Assembly (NCBI GenBank): GCA_017551425.1 | Contig: JAFZLQ010000051.1 | Location: 1 to 15,000, forward strand | Direction: 5' to 3' | Source: Bacteroidales bacterium | Lineage (GTDB): Bacteria; Bacteroidota; Bacteroidia; Bacteroidales; UBA932 | Length of the DNA stretch: 15,000 nt | Shown: in pieces, positions 7,120-15,000 of the stretch | Position numbering within the stretch: position 1 is the stretch's first letter | How the letters are laid out: each line of letters begins with the position of its first letter | The notes under the pieces: model-generated | What the model saw: the letters and a program-made list of their open reading frames with translations, nothing else | Database searches by the model: none | What the model was told of the DNA's origin: nothing | Translations under genes and position numbers: made by a program

Positions 7120-7864
7120 CGATGCTGTCGTAGCCCTGGGTTTCTATGCGGTCCACGAGTTCGCGCCCGCCGGTGGTGACGATGCGGCCGTTCTTCAGCA
7201 CATGCACCACGTCGGGCACTATGTACTCCAGCAGCCGCTGGTAATGGGTGATGACTATGGATGCCGTCTGCGGGGTGCGGAGCGAGTTCACGCCGTCGGC
7301 GACTATGCGGAGCGCGTCCACGTCAAGGCCGCTGTCGGTCTCGTCCAGTATGCTGAGAGTGGGCTCCAGCATCGCCATCTGGAATATCTCGTTGCGCTTT
7401 TTCTCGCCGCCGGAGAAGCCTACGTTCACCTCGCGTTTGGCAAACTCGCCCTTCATCTGCACGAAGGCCATCTTTTCCTTGAGCAGCCCCAGGAATTCCG
7501 CCGGCTTGAGCTCCGGCTGCCCGGCCGCCTTGCGGCGCGCGTTGAGTGCGGCCTTCATGAAGTTGCTGATGCTCACCCCGGGAATCTCCACTGGGTATTG
7601 GAAACTCAGGAAAATGCCTGCCCAGGCGCGCTCCTCGGGAGCCATGGCCAGGAGGTCGCGGCCGTCGTAGATGACGCTGCCGGCCGTGACGGTGTAGTCC
7701 GGGCGTCCTGCGAGCACTGCGCTCAGCGTGGATTTGCCGGCGCCGTTGGGCCCCATGATGGCATGAACCTCGCCGCGGCGTATGGTAAGATCGACCCCGC
7801 GAAGGATCTCACGCCCCTCTATGCCTGCGTGCAAGCCCTTGATTTCCAGTAATATATCACTCAT
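7112..7864 (-). CDS. sufC: Fe-S cluster assembly ATPase SufC
   Basis: 250 residues, normal length. It is the ABC-type ATPase subunit of the SufBCD scaffold in the cytosol. Walker A is GPNGAGKST (38-46), the Q-loop is in SFQYPVE (88-93), the signature is FSGGEKKR (150-157), and Walker B with the following glutamate-type segment is LSILDETDSGLD (170-181). The ETDSGLD sequence and the EKKRNEI after the signature are typical of SufC rather than transporter ATPases. It overlaps pnuC upstream and sufD downstream by eight bases each, so the three are surely co-translated. Confidence 0.97.
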   Translation of the reverse strand: MSDILLEIKGLHAGIEGREILRGVDLTIRRGEVHAIMGPNGAGKSTLSAVLAGRPDYTVTAGSVIYDGRDLLAMAPEERAWAGIFLSFQYPVEIPGVSISNFMKAALNARRKAAGQPELKPAEFLGLLKEKMAFVQMKGEFAKREVNVGFSGGEKKRNEIFQMAMLEPTLSILDETDSGLDVDALRIVADGVNSLRTPQTASIVITHYQRLLEYIVPDVVHVLKNGRIVTTGGRELVDRIETQGYDSIDG

Positions 7865-8452
7865 GTTCGTTGAATTTACGTTTCCAGCTCACCAGCGACC
7901 AGATGCCGTTGGCAAGGTAAAGTGCGCTCACTATGGGCATGACGTACAGGCCGGCGCTGATGTACAGGACGATGTTGGCCACGTTCACCGCCATCCACAC
8001 TATCCAGCATTCCCAGTACTTGCGGGCGCTGAGGAACTGGGCGATGAGGGTGGTCATCAGTATGTACGAATCCAGCCACGGCGAAGGGTCGGGTCCGAAG
8101 ACGCCGGGCCACTGTTCGGGCAGCCATTGCAGGGCCTTTGCCCAGAGGCTGCCGCACAGCGCTATCACCGTAAATGCGTTCACCCATTGCCACAGCTTCA
8201 TCCTGCCTATGCGGAGGTCGCCGGCGCTGTTGCGCTCCTCCTCCCTGGGGTGCGTCCATCTCCAGTGGCCGTAGAAGTTGATTCCGAATGCCACCGGCTG
8301 GATGAGCATGGCGCTGTAGAGATGCTGGTGCCAGAACAGGGCGAAGAGGAAGATGTTGTACACATATCCCACCCAGAAGTTGTATTTGGAGCCGCGGCCC
8401 GCCAGGAACACGCAGCTCAGGCCGAGTATGGCCGACACTATCTCCACCCAGC

Positions 8453-8456
<4 letters not shown>
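7857..8456 (-). CDS. pnuC: PnuC-family nicotinamide riboside-type transporter
   Basis: 199 residues with about six to seven hydrophobic segments. Family marks are [19 protein letters not shown] near residues 20-38, the aromatic-rich [11 protein letters not shown] and YGHWRW, and the [26 protein letters not shown] stretch in the second half, typical of PnuC. The family passes nicotinamide riboside, or in some members thiamine or other vitamins, across the inner membrane by facilitated diffusion; the kinase that traps the substrate is not in this window. No riboswitch was seen in front of it. It lies between sufB (4-base overlap) and sufC (8-base overlap), an unusual place. Substrate is uncertain: nicotinamide riboside fits the nucleoside-salvage neighbours, but thiamine is possible since Bacteroidota also use PnuT. 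Confidence 0.85.
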
Positions 8457-9890
<1,434 letters not shown>

Positions 9891-9898
<8 letters not shown>

Positions 9899-10805
9899 CG
9901 GCAAGGCATTTTGCTGTCGCCGCGGCGAGGCGGGCGTTGTTGAGCACAAGCTGTATATTGGAAGCAAGGCTGTCTCCGCCGGTGATGTCCTTTATGCGGG
10001 CCAGCAGGAAAGGGGTCGTCTCCTTGCCGCGTATGCCTTTTGCCTCCGCTTCTTCCAGGGCCAGGGCGATGGCCGCGTTGATGCGGTCGGGATCCATAGA
10101 GTACTCCTCGGGGATGGGGTTGGTGACGAGCATTCCGCCCTTCAGCCCCATGTCCAGCTTGGCTTTCCATGCGGCGGCGAGTTCCTCCGGGCTGTCCAGG
10201 CGGTAGTCCACCTTGAATCCGCTCCTGCGGGTGTAGAATGCGGGAAGCTCCTCCGTGCCGTAGCCGATTACGGGTACGCCCTTGGTCTCCAGGTATTCCA
10301 GGGTCAGGCCGAGGTCGAGTATCGATTTGGCTCCTGCGCATATTACCATGACGGGGGTCTGCGCCAGCTCTTCCAGGTCTGCGGAGATGTCCATGGTGGT
10401 TTCCGCGCCGCGGTGCACCCCGCCTATTCCGCCGGTGGCGAAGACCCTGATGCCTGCCATGGCGGCTATTATCATGGTGGTGGTAACGGTTGTGGCGCCG
10501 TCCTGCTTCCGGGCTACAAGCACCGGCATGTCGCGGCGTGAGGCCTTGGCGACCTCGCGTCCCTTCCTGCCCAGATACTCTATTTCGTCCGGGCTCAGGC
10601 CCGCTTTCAGGCGGCCTTTGATGATGGCTATGGTTGCAGGGATGGCGCTTGCGTCGCGTATGGTCTGCTCCACCCGGAGTGCCGTTTCCACGTTCTGGGG
10701 GTACGGCATTCCGTGCGATATGATTGTGGACTCCAGTGCGACCACGGGGCGGTTTTCCGCCAGCGCGGCCTGCACTTCAGGAGATATGTCCAGATATTCG
10801 TTCAT
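9891..10805 (-). CDS. psuG: pseudouridine-5'-phosphate glycosidase
   Basis: 304 residues, near the roughly 310 of E. coli PsuG. It splits pseudouridine 5'-phosphate into uracil and ribose 5-phosphate in the cytosol, undoing the C-C glycosidic bond. Family marks are [16 protein letters not shown] near residues 24-38, an [10 protein letters not shown] segment, [14 protein letters not shown] and [11 protein letters not shown] in the middle, and [18 protein letters not shown]. The ATG at 10805 is chosen because it overlaps the psuK stop as ATGA and gives the right N terminus; the frame is open for 26 more codons inside psuK, which is rejected. The pairing with psuK makes the assignment firm. It ends eight bases inside sufB. 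Confidence 0.97.
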
Positions 10806-11683
10806 TTGGAATCGGTTTTTGGCGCGAGCTCGCGGATGCGGTCGCTTACAGGGTTGGGCGACTGCATGGCGAACTGGGCGCACAGCTGCCCGAAGTTGGC
10901 GGCTTCAATGGCCGGAGCGTCCGGGCCGCAGTGGACTATGCCGGCGAGCAGGGCGTCTCCTGCGCCGGTGGTGTTGACTATTCCCTTTGCCGGAAGGGGA
11001 GGGACGGGGGTGGTCACCCCGTTCTCTATGATTTCCAGGCCCTCGGAGCCCAGGCTGACGTACAGCCTGCTCACGCCGGAGAGGCCCGATTTGCCCAGGA
11101 CCTCGGCCTCAAGACGGTTGCATTTTACAATCACCGGGCCGGTGCCGGGAAGGCGCGACACGGAGAGGGCGAGCTTCAGGCGGGGGACTTTCGCCGACGA
11201 TACTGCGTCGATGTAAAGGGGTGGTATGCAGCAGCTTACGAGCATGCTGAGTGTCTCTGCGGGAAGGTTGGTATCTGCCACTACGGCGTCCGCCTCGTTG
11301 ATGGCGTGAAGGCGGGCTTCCAGCCAGTCGGGTGTCATGCGCCCGGTGATGGCCATGTCGGAAACGCCGCCGAGAAGTTCGCCGTCGGAGCCGTTGAGGC
11401 TCACGAAACAGGCGTTGCGCGCGCCGGAGGAAGTCTTGCTGAGCTTGAGGTCCATGCCGGCAGCGGCGCAGCTCTCGCGCAGCATGCGGCCGAAGCCGTC
11501 GTCTCCGAAGATGGTCACGAGGCGCACCTTGTCTCCGAGAAGGGCGAGGTTGTGGGCGATGTTGCGGCCCACGCCGCCGGGTGCGACGGTTACGGTCCCT
11601 GGATTGGAATCTCCTGTCACGAACAGGCCTGCGGCCCTTGCGCTGATATCGACGTTGGCTCCGCCGAGAACACAGATTTTCAT
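10802..11683 (-). CDS. psuK: pseudouridine kinase, PfkB family
   Basis: 293 residues. A PfkB/ribokinase-fold enzyme: the N-terminal signature VAPGGVGRNIAHNLALLG (about 33-50) and the C-terminal one, VNTTGAGDALLAGIVH, whose Asp is the catalytic base. PfkB sequence alone does not give the substrate, but direct coupling to psuG by an ATGA overlap makes pseudouridine the clear choice. It phosphorylates pseudouridine to the 5'-phosphate for PsuG. No pseudouridine transporter gene is seen next to it, although the nearby pnuC raises the question of shared nucleoside uptake. The ATG follows the stop of the 49-residue membrane protein gene by one base. Confidence 0.93.
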   Translation of the reverse strand: MKICVLGGANVDISARAAGLFVTGDSNPGTVTVAPGGVGRNIAHNLALLGDKVRLVTIFGDDGFGRMLRESCAAAGMDLKLSKTSSGARNACFVSLNGSDGELLGGVSDMAITGRMTPDWLEARLHAINEADAVVADTNLPAETLSMLVSCCIPPLYIDAVSSAKVPRLKLALSVSRLPGTGPVIVKCNRLEAEVLGKSGLSGVSRLYVSLGSEGLEIIENGVTTPVPPLPAKGIVNTTGAGDALLAGIVHCGPDAPAIEAANFGQLCAQFAMQSPNPVSDRIRELAPKTDSK

Positions 11684-11684
11684 G

Positions 11685-11834
11685 CTATTCCTTTTCTTTT
11701 AGGCAAATCCCTTTGAGGGCGCAGCCGGAGCAGTAAACGCTCTTGCCCGCGCGCCTTCTGCGATGTATGTAGAACAGGGCCGCCGCCACGGCAATGACGA
11801 CAACCGCCAGTACTATTGCGCTTGCCAGGTTCAT
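11685..11834 (-). CDS. 49-residue Cys-rich single-pass membrane protein, FeoB-associated-like
   Basis: 49 codons, ATG at 11834, TAG at 11685-11687. Residues about 5-22 are a hydrophobic helix (IVLAVVVIAVAAALF), followed by HRRRR, a stop-transfer signal that puts the C terminus in the cytoplasm. The tail holds YCSGCALKGIC, a CxxC plus a third Cys (Cys35, Cys38, Cys44), then a Lys/Glu-rich end. This layout of one helix, basic patch and CSGC-type tail matches the FeoB-associated Cys-rich membrane proteins (PF12669). No feoB lies in the window. It fits exactly between deoD (one-base gap) and psuK (one-base gap), so it is clearly a gene. A role in iron or metal handling for the downstream suf genes is an inference only. 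Confidence 0.8.
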   Translation of the reverse strand: MNLASAIVLAVVVIAVAAALFYIHRRRRAGKSVYCSGCALKGICLKEKE

Positions 11835-11835
11835 C

Positions 11836-12543
11836 CTAAAGCAGCGAGAGGGCGACCTCCATCATGTGGGTGAAGGTCGTGCGGCGCTCCTCGGAGGTGG
11901 TGACCTCTCCGGTGATCACGTGGTCGGAAACGGTGCAGATCACGAGGGCCCTCTTGCCGCAGCGGGCGGCGTTCATATAGAGGGCTACCGCCTCCATCTC
12001 TACGCCCAGCACGCCCATCTTGAGCCAGCCGTCCAGGCCGGAGACGTCGGCATAGAAAACGTCGCTGGAGAGGACGTTGCCGACTTTGTAGCGGTATCCG
12101 AGACGCTCGCATTCGTCGGCGGCGCCGCGCAGCAGGTCGAAGTCTGCGATGGGGGCGTAGGTGCCGGCCAGGCGGTACTGGTGCCCGTAGTTGGAGTCTG
12201 TGCATGCGCCCTCGGCGAGGATGAGGTCGCCTATTTTGAGGTCCTTGCTGTAGGCTCCGGCGGAACCGACGCGGATGATCGTATTGACGTTGTAGAAGTT
12301 ATAGAGCTCGTAGGTATAGATGCCGATGGAAGGGATTCCCATTCCGTGGCCCATCACACTCACCCTCTTGCCTTTGTAGAAGCCGGTAAAGCCGAGCATT
12401 CCGCGCACGTCGTTGAACTGGACGGCGTCCGTAAGGAAGGTCTCGGCCATGAATTTGGCACGCAGGGGATCGCCTGCCATTATGACGGTTTCTGCAATCT
12501 CGCCGAGCTGGGCGCCGATGTGAGGGGTTGGTACGTTTGCCAT
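11836..12543 (-). CDS. deoD: purine nucleoside phosphorylase, DeoD type
   Basis: 235 residues, near E. coli DeoD (239). It splits purine (deoxy)ribonucleosides with phosphate into base and (deoxy)ribose 1-phosphate in the cytosol, working as a hexamer. Marks: AGDPLRAK (23-30), [16 protein letters not shown] (65-80), IRVGSAGAY (90-98), [11 protein letters not shown] (about 176-186) and CTVSDHV (about 199-205), with the general-acid Asp in the last. It is the first gene of the long minus-strand string, behind a -7 box at 12572-12579. Some purine nucleoside phosphorylases also split nicotinamide riboside, which would link it to pnuC; that is an inference. Confidence 0.97.
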   Translation of the reverse strand: MANVPTPHIGAQLGEIAETVIMAGDPLRAKFMAETFLTDAVQFNDVRGMLGFTGFYKGKRVSVMGHGMGIPSIGIYTYELYNFYNVNTIIRVGSAGAYSKDLKIGDLILAEGACTDSNYGHQYRLAGTYAPIADFDLLRGAADECERLGYRYKVGNVLSSDVFYADVSGLDGWLKMGVLGVEMEAVALYMNAARCGKRALVICTVSDHVITGEVTTSEERRTTFTHMMEVALSLL

Positions 12544-12571
12544 ATCAGTATTGAGGTTTAGTTCATTCTCG

Positions 12572-12579
12572 CAAATGTA
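12572..12579 (-). promoter_or_regulatory. -7 box of the deoD operon promoter
   Basis: The minus strand reads TACATTTG, an exact TAnnTTTG match, 28 bases before the deoD start. It sits 22 bases from, and faces away from, the box at 12594-12601, the same arrangement as at 1841-1869. It is the only strong candidate to drive the ten-gene string. Confidence 0.55.
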
Positions 12580-12593
12580 GCAAATTTTTTCAA

Positions 12594-12601
12594 TATCTTT
12601 G
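12594..12601 (+). promoter_or_regulatory. -7 box of the hydrolase promoter
   Basis: TATCTTTG matches TAnnTTTG. It ends only four bases before the ATG at 12606, so transcription starting at the usual distance would give a leaderless or nearly leaderless mRNA. Confidence 0.5.
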
Positions 12602-12605
12602 CGAC

Positions 12606-13415
12606 ATGAAACGCTTGTTGACAGCGCTCTTTCTGCTGCTCGCCTTCTTCAGGTGCGCCGGCAGGGAGCCTGTGGTCCGCGGGGCCCTCGGGGAGTTGTC
12701 TGTGGAGCTCTCCCTGCCCGCCGGTTTCAACCCGCAGACAGACAGCTGCCGCCTCTGTATCATCATGCACGGATTCTGGGCGAATAAGAATTACGCCCCC
12801 ATACCCCACCTCGCCCGTTTCTACCGGAAACGCGGTTTCGCAACGCTGCGCTTCGACTTCGGGGGCTGCGGGAAGAGCGAGGGGGCAAGCACAGACATGA
12901 CGGTGGAGACGGAAATAGCCGACGCCCGCGCCATCTACGATTACGCACGTTCGCTTCCTTTTGTGAGCGGGATATCGTTTGCAGGGCACTCCCAGGGAGC
13001 GATGGTGGCCGGAATCCTCGCCGGCAGGCTGGAGGCCGAGGGCCTTCCGGTGGAGTCCCTTACGCTGCTCGCACCGGCTGCGGTCATTCCCGATTACGCC
13101 CGTGCCGGGCAGTTTTTCGGAGTGACCTGCGACCCGGTCTCGCCTCCCGAGAGCGTCAGCATCTACGGCTACCGCATCGGCCGCAAGTACATACTGGAGG
13201 CCCAGCAGCTCAGGCCGTACGAAGAAACCGCCCTCTACAGCGGCCCCGTGAGCATTATCCACGGTACCGCGGACACAGTGGTCCCGGTTGAATACGGCAT
13301 GCGCTACGCCGAAGTCCTTTCCGGCGGCACCTTCTGTCCCATTCCGGGCGAGACCCACTTTTTCCTGTCCGCCTGCAAGCTGGACCGTGTGCTTGCCGGG
13401 ATCCTCGGGGAGTGA
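12606..13415 (+). CDS. exported alpha/beta hydrolase, esterase-like
   Basis: 269 residues. Residues 1-19 form a signal peptide or anchor ([15 protein letters not shown]); a Cys follows at 17 but with Arg before it, so it is a poor lipobox. The oxyanion region is MHGFWANK (54-61), with [12 protein letters not shown] (82-93) on the next strand. The catalytic triad is visible: Ser129 in GHSQG, Asp223 in HGTADTVVP, His251 in GETHFF. The layout resembles the cinnamoyl/feruloyl esterase group (Est1E-like) and related small serine hydrolases. Substrate is unknown; ester groups on plant polysaccharides would fit the lineage but that is inference. It has its own promoter, divergent from deoD, and its TGA touches the end of the convergent lipoprotein gene with no base between. 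Confidence 0.87.
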   Translation: MKRLLTALFLLLAFFRCAGREPVVRGALGELSVELSLPAGFNPQTDSCRLCIIMHGFWANKNYAPIPHLARFYRKRGFATLRFDFGGCGKSEGASTDMTVETEIADARAIYDYARSLPFVSGISFAGHSQGAMVAGILAGRLEAEGLPVESLTLLAPAAVIPDYARAGQFFGVTCDPVSPPESVSIYGYRIGRKYILEAQQLRPYEETALYSGPVSIIHGTADTVVPVEYGMRYAEVLSGGTFCPIPGETHFFLSACKLDRVLAGILGE

Positions 13416-14165
13416 CTATTGGATCTGGGTGAGGCCCTCCAGGCTCACGATCAGGCCGTCGTATGTGGGCTTGTCGGAGAAGTAGTTCACTTCGAATACC
13501 TTGCCTTCGGTGGTCACCTTGCCGTTGGTCTTGATGACGGCCCATTTGTAGTAGGGAAGGCCGTTTTCCTTGTCGATGTGCGTGACGGACTTGCCCCATA
13601 CCTCAACCACGGAGGTCTTCTGCAATGTCTCTTTGGTGATTACGTATGCGGGGCGGCCGAAAATGGTAGTGTCCTTGCAGGTGGTCCCTTCGTCGCCCTT
13701 CCTGACGTTCTTGCCGAAGACCGTTTCGCTCATCTGGCCCTTAAGATATTGGTAAATGGCATCGTCCACGCTGCTGAAACCTGATTTCTCGCGCACTTTG
13801 CCGTACTGCTTTTTCTCGTTGCCCACCAGATATTCCGTGCGGGTGGAATCGGTGCAGACAAAGAGAGTCGTCGAGCTGCTGCCGGGGGTCGTGCCGATGA
13901 CGATATTCCCCTTGCGTGCGTAAGACCTGGTGATGCTTGCAGGGCCGACGTACATGGTCTCGGTGAGGACGAAGTCCTTCTCGTACCACTTTTTGGGATC
14001 GGCCTTCTTCTCTTTCTTTTCAACGACAGCTTCAGTCTCAGTCTCCTGGTTTTCGGCCAGCTGCTCCGAGTCGCCTTCCTGGTTTCCGTTGTTGCCGTTG
14101 CCTCCGCCGCAGGCTGCAGCCAGGAAAAGAGCCGCGACAAGCACAAATGATGTAATCTTTTTCAT
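13416..14165 (-). CDS. lipoprotein of unknown function
   Basis: 249 residues. A lipoprotein signal peptide ends in LAAAC with the lipidated Cys at 19, followed by GGGNGNNGNQEGDSEQ, a flexible acidic tether as in Bacteroidota surface-exported lipoproteins. Residues about 45-60 are a Lys/Glu-rich linker. The rest, about 60-249, looks like one soluble beta-rich domain with short turn motifs (RSYARKGN, TTLFVCTDSTRTEYLVGN, FGRPAYVITKET). No family was recognised and no catalytic residues stand out. It is monocistronic, behind a -7-like box at 14187-14194, and ends against the hydrolase. It could be a DUF4412-like or similar lipoprotein, but I cannot confirm that. Confidence 0.85.
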   Translation of the reverse strand: MKKITSFVLVAALFLAAACGGGNGNNGNQEGDSEQLAENQETETEAVVEKKEKKADPKKWYEKDFVLTETMYVGPASITRSYARKGNIVIGTTPGSSSTTLFVCTDSTRTEYLVGNEKKQYGKVREKSGFSSVDDAIYQYLKGQMSETVFGKNVRKGDEGTTCKDTTIFGRPAYVITKETLQKTSVVEVWGKSVTHIDKENGLPYYKWAVIKTNGKVTTEGKVFEVNYFSDKPTYDGLIVSLEGLTQIQ

Positions 14166-14186
14166 ATCCGCTAGTGTTATCTCTCA

Positions 14187-14194
14187 CAAAAATA
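14187..14194 (-). promoter_or_regulatory. possible -7 box of the lipoprotein gene
   Basis: The minus strand reads TATTTTTG, a TAnnTTTG match, 21 bases before the lipoprotein ATG. It lies in an AT-rich run, so a chance match is more likely here than at the other boxes. Confidence 0.4.
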
Positions 14195-14265
14195 TATAAA
14201 AAACCACAAAACCGCCACAGCTTCCGATGGCTTTTGGCGCAGGTGCCCGGCACCGTGTCGCCGAT

Positions 14266-14393
14266 CACAGGTTTTTGGGCGTCAGACCCGGGCTCCGGTG
14301 GCGCAGGTGCACAGGTTTTCTGGCGTCCGACCAAACTCCCGTGGCGCAGGTCACAGGTTTTCTGGCGTCAGACCCGGCTCCCGCGGCGCAGGT
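14266..14393. repeat. three direct repeats of 42-43 bases
   Basis: Units at 14266-14308, 14310-14351 and 14352-14393. Each begins CACAGGTTTT, continues with GGCGTC and a GACC-type middle, and ends with the array core GGCGCAGGT. The middles differ at several bases. There are no spacers, so this is a diverged tandem repeat and not a CRISPR. Confidence 0.85.
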
Positions 14394-14419
14394 CCGTTTT
14401 TTCTGCCGGTACCTGCGCC
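14385..14419. repeat. 35-base REP-like hairpin, copy 1
   Basis: GGCGCAGGT at 14385-14393 pairs perfectly with ACCTGCGCC at 14411-14419. An inner CCG/CGG pair can extend the stem with a one-base bulge. The loop contains six T followed by C. Length and layout match copy 2 at 14447-14481. Confidence 0.8.
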
Positions 14420-14446
14420 AACGTATAGCATAGAAAAGGGTTTTGC

Positions 14447-14481
14447 GGCGCAGGACCCCGAACTTTTTTCGGACCTGCGCC
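14447..14481. repeat. 35-base REP-like hairpin, copy 2
   Basis: GGCGCAGG at 14447-14454 pairs with CCTGCGCC at 14474-14481, and an inner stem CCGAA/TTCGG (14458-14462 with 14468-14472) sits above a small internal bulge. The T run is in the loop, not after the stem, so it does not look like a terminator. No gene runs into it from either side. Confidence 0.8.
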
Positions 14482-14727
14482 AAGGGTGGCGGGCACCTGC
14501 GCCACCGAAACCCGGCACCTGCGCCACGCACAATGGTATCATGCATCACGGGCACCGGAGACCACACAGTGGAGCACCTGCGCCAAAACGACAAAAACAG
14601 GGCGGTTTTTTCCCTGTAGTTATAGAAGAAAACAAGGCCGGGAAGCAGTGTGTGGCCGTTTTTTGAGATAAGTGTTACAAATCAGGATTAAACGGATAAT
14701 TATTCCGTACTTTGCGAAAAACGACAT

Positions 14728-15000
14728 ATGGCTTTCAATCGTATCCAAAACCGCGAATTGCCGGACGGCAGTATTGCCAGGGTTTTTCCTTTCCATGTCA
14801 GTATGGAGGGGATGGAGTCAGTCCTTTTATGCCGGGAAGAGGAGGATTATGATGCTCTGCAGAAGTGCATATACGTCTGCTGCTGGAGCAACAATGTAAT
14901 AGTCGTTGCCGATGTGGAGCTGTCTAATCACGGACATTTCATCATACTGGCCGAAAGCCTGAATCATGCCCAGCGGGCTGCGGCCGATGTAAAAAAGAGA
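14728..15000 (+). CDS. IS200-like/RAYT transposase, N-terminal part (cut by window edge)
   Basis: 91 codons from the ATG at 14728 to the right edge with no stop. The protein begins MAFNRIQNRELPDG. The pattern FHVSMEGMESVLLCREEEDYD (residues 22-42) matches the YHVTxRG...FxDxxD opening of the Y1/IS200-like transposase domain (PF01797). VELSNHGHFIILA (63-75) matches the NHxHxLL metal-binding HUH site. The catalytic Tyr would lie beyond the window. Single-domain proteins of this type that sit next to palindromic repeats are RAYTs, which are thought to move REP elements by single-strand chemistry. The gene follows directly on the hairpin array at 14232-14588, which fits. A TACTTTG at 14708-14714 is one base short of a standard -7 box. 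Whether it is an ordinary IS200-type element or a RAYT cannot be settled without the rest. Confidence 0.7.
   Translation, partial: MAFNRIQNRELPDGSIARVFPFHVSMEGMESVLLCREEEDYDALQKCIYVCCWSNNVIVVADVELSNHGHFIILAESLNHAQRAAADVKKR

Larger units (their letters stand above)
14232..14588. repeat. REP-like repeat array bounded by a 15-base inverted repeat
   Basis: Ten copies of the core TGGCGCAGGT or a one- or two-base variant. Forward copies are at 14235, 14299, 14342, 14384 and 14446; reverse copies at 14411, 14473, 14495, 14517 and 14576. The order is FFFFRFRRRR. The outermost copies extend to a perfect 15-base inverted repeat, TTTTGGCGCAGGTGC at 14232-14246 against 14574-14588. No target-site duplication is visible outside it. 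The open frames across the region only translate the repeats (runs of Ala/Arg/Pro) and are not genes. It fills most of the gene-free stretch 14166-14727; outside it I see only the lipoprotein's promoter on the left and a short AT-richer leader of the transposase on the right. Confidence 0.85.

Noticed and set aside
10806..10883. Longer psuG with an upstream start inside psuK
   Set aside because: The ATGA overlap at 10802-10805 and the normal family N terminus support the start at 10805.
12558..13358. 266-codon open frame on the minus strand opposite the hydrolase
   Set aside because: The plus-strand hydrolase has a signal peptide and a full catalytic triad; the antisense frame shows no motifs.
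14266..14393. CRISPR array
   Set aside because: The 42-43 base units are directly adjacent with no unique spacers and are diverged; no cas gene is present.
14447..14481. Intrinsic terminator
   Set aside because: The T run lies in the loop, not after the stem, and no gene is transcribed into it.
14597..14617. Hairpin ACAGGG/CCCTGT with a T-rich loop as a terminator
   Set aside because: Stem of only six bases, T run in the loop, and no gene leading into it on either strand.
14174..14671. Several open frames of 61-122 codons across the repeat array
   Set aside because: They only translate the repeated cores, giving similar Ala/Arg/Pro strings in several frames on both strands.
14672..14899. 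75-codon plus-strand frame overlapping the start of the transposase
   Set aside because: It is out of frame with the transposase-like reading, has no recognisable motif, and the frame from 14728 matches a known family.

Overview
The window looks like a chromosomal segment of a fairly GC-rich member of the Bacteroidales (Bacteroidota). The evidence is the gene families (a DUF5686 outer-membrane protein with a carboxypeptidase-regulatory-like domain, Bacteroidales-type SufB/SufC, a lipoprotein with a Gly/Asn/Glu-rich stretch after its Cys, a surface-protein tail ending in SVRPV) and the Bacteroidota-style -7 boxes (TAnnTTTG) upstream of several genes. A Rikenellaceae-like or uncultured gut lineage is plausible, but I cannot fix the genus.

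Layout, left to right. Bases 3-104 carry the tail of a plus-strand surface protein. It converges on a minus-strand pair, pgk (phosphoglycerate kinase) followed immediately by a small outer-membrane protein. A short divergent promoter region (1808-1876) separates pgk from a plus-strand SAM-dependent methyltransferase. From 12543 down to 2957 runs one long, tightly packed minus-strand gene string: deoD, a 49-residue Cys-rich membrane protein, psuK, psuG, sufB, pnuC, sufC, a short sufD, ispE, and a DUF5686 outer-membrane protein. Most junctions are overlaps of 4-8 bases or gaps of 1 base. The set joins nucleoside salvage (purine nucleoside phosphorylase, pseudouridine breakdown, nicotinamide riboside-type uptake) with Fe-S cluster assembly and one step of the MEP isoprenoid pathway. 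A second divergent promoter region (12544-12605) leads to a plus-strand exported alpha/beta hydrolase, which meets a minus-strand lipoprotein gene end to end.

The most unusual content is repeat DNA. Three palindromic elements sit inside two essential-looking genes and are read through in frame: two in the methyltransferase (2148-2270, 2777-2865) and one in ispE (5777-5977). The ispE element also holds five 18-base tandem repeats that encode a hexapeptide repeat. At the right end, a gene-free stretch (14166-14727) holds ten copies, in both orientations, of a 10-base core (TGGCGCAGGT and variants). These include three 42-43 base direct repeats and two hairpins of identical 35-base length, all enclosed by a perfect 15-base inverted repeat. 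Directly downstream starts a gene whose first 91 residues read as an IS200-like/RAYT (REP-associated tyrosine transposase) HUH protein. Transposase plus adjacent hairpin array resembles a REP/RAYT system of a type I do not recognise.

No rRNA, tRNA, CRISPR array or classical insertion sequence was recognised. Three convergent gene pairs meet with almost no space and no visible terminator.
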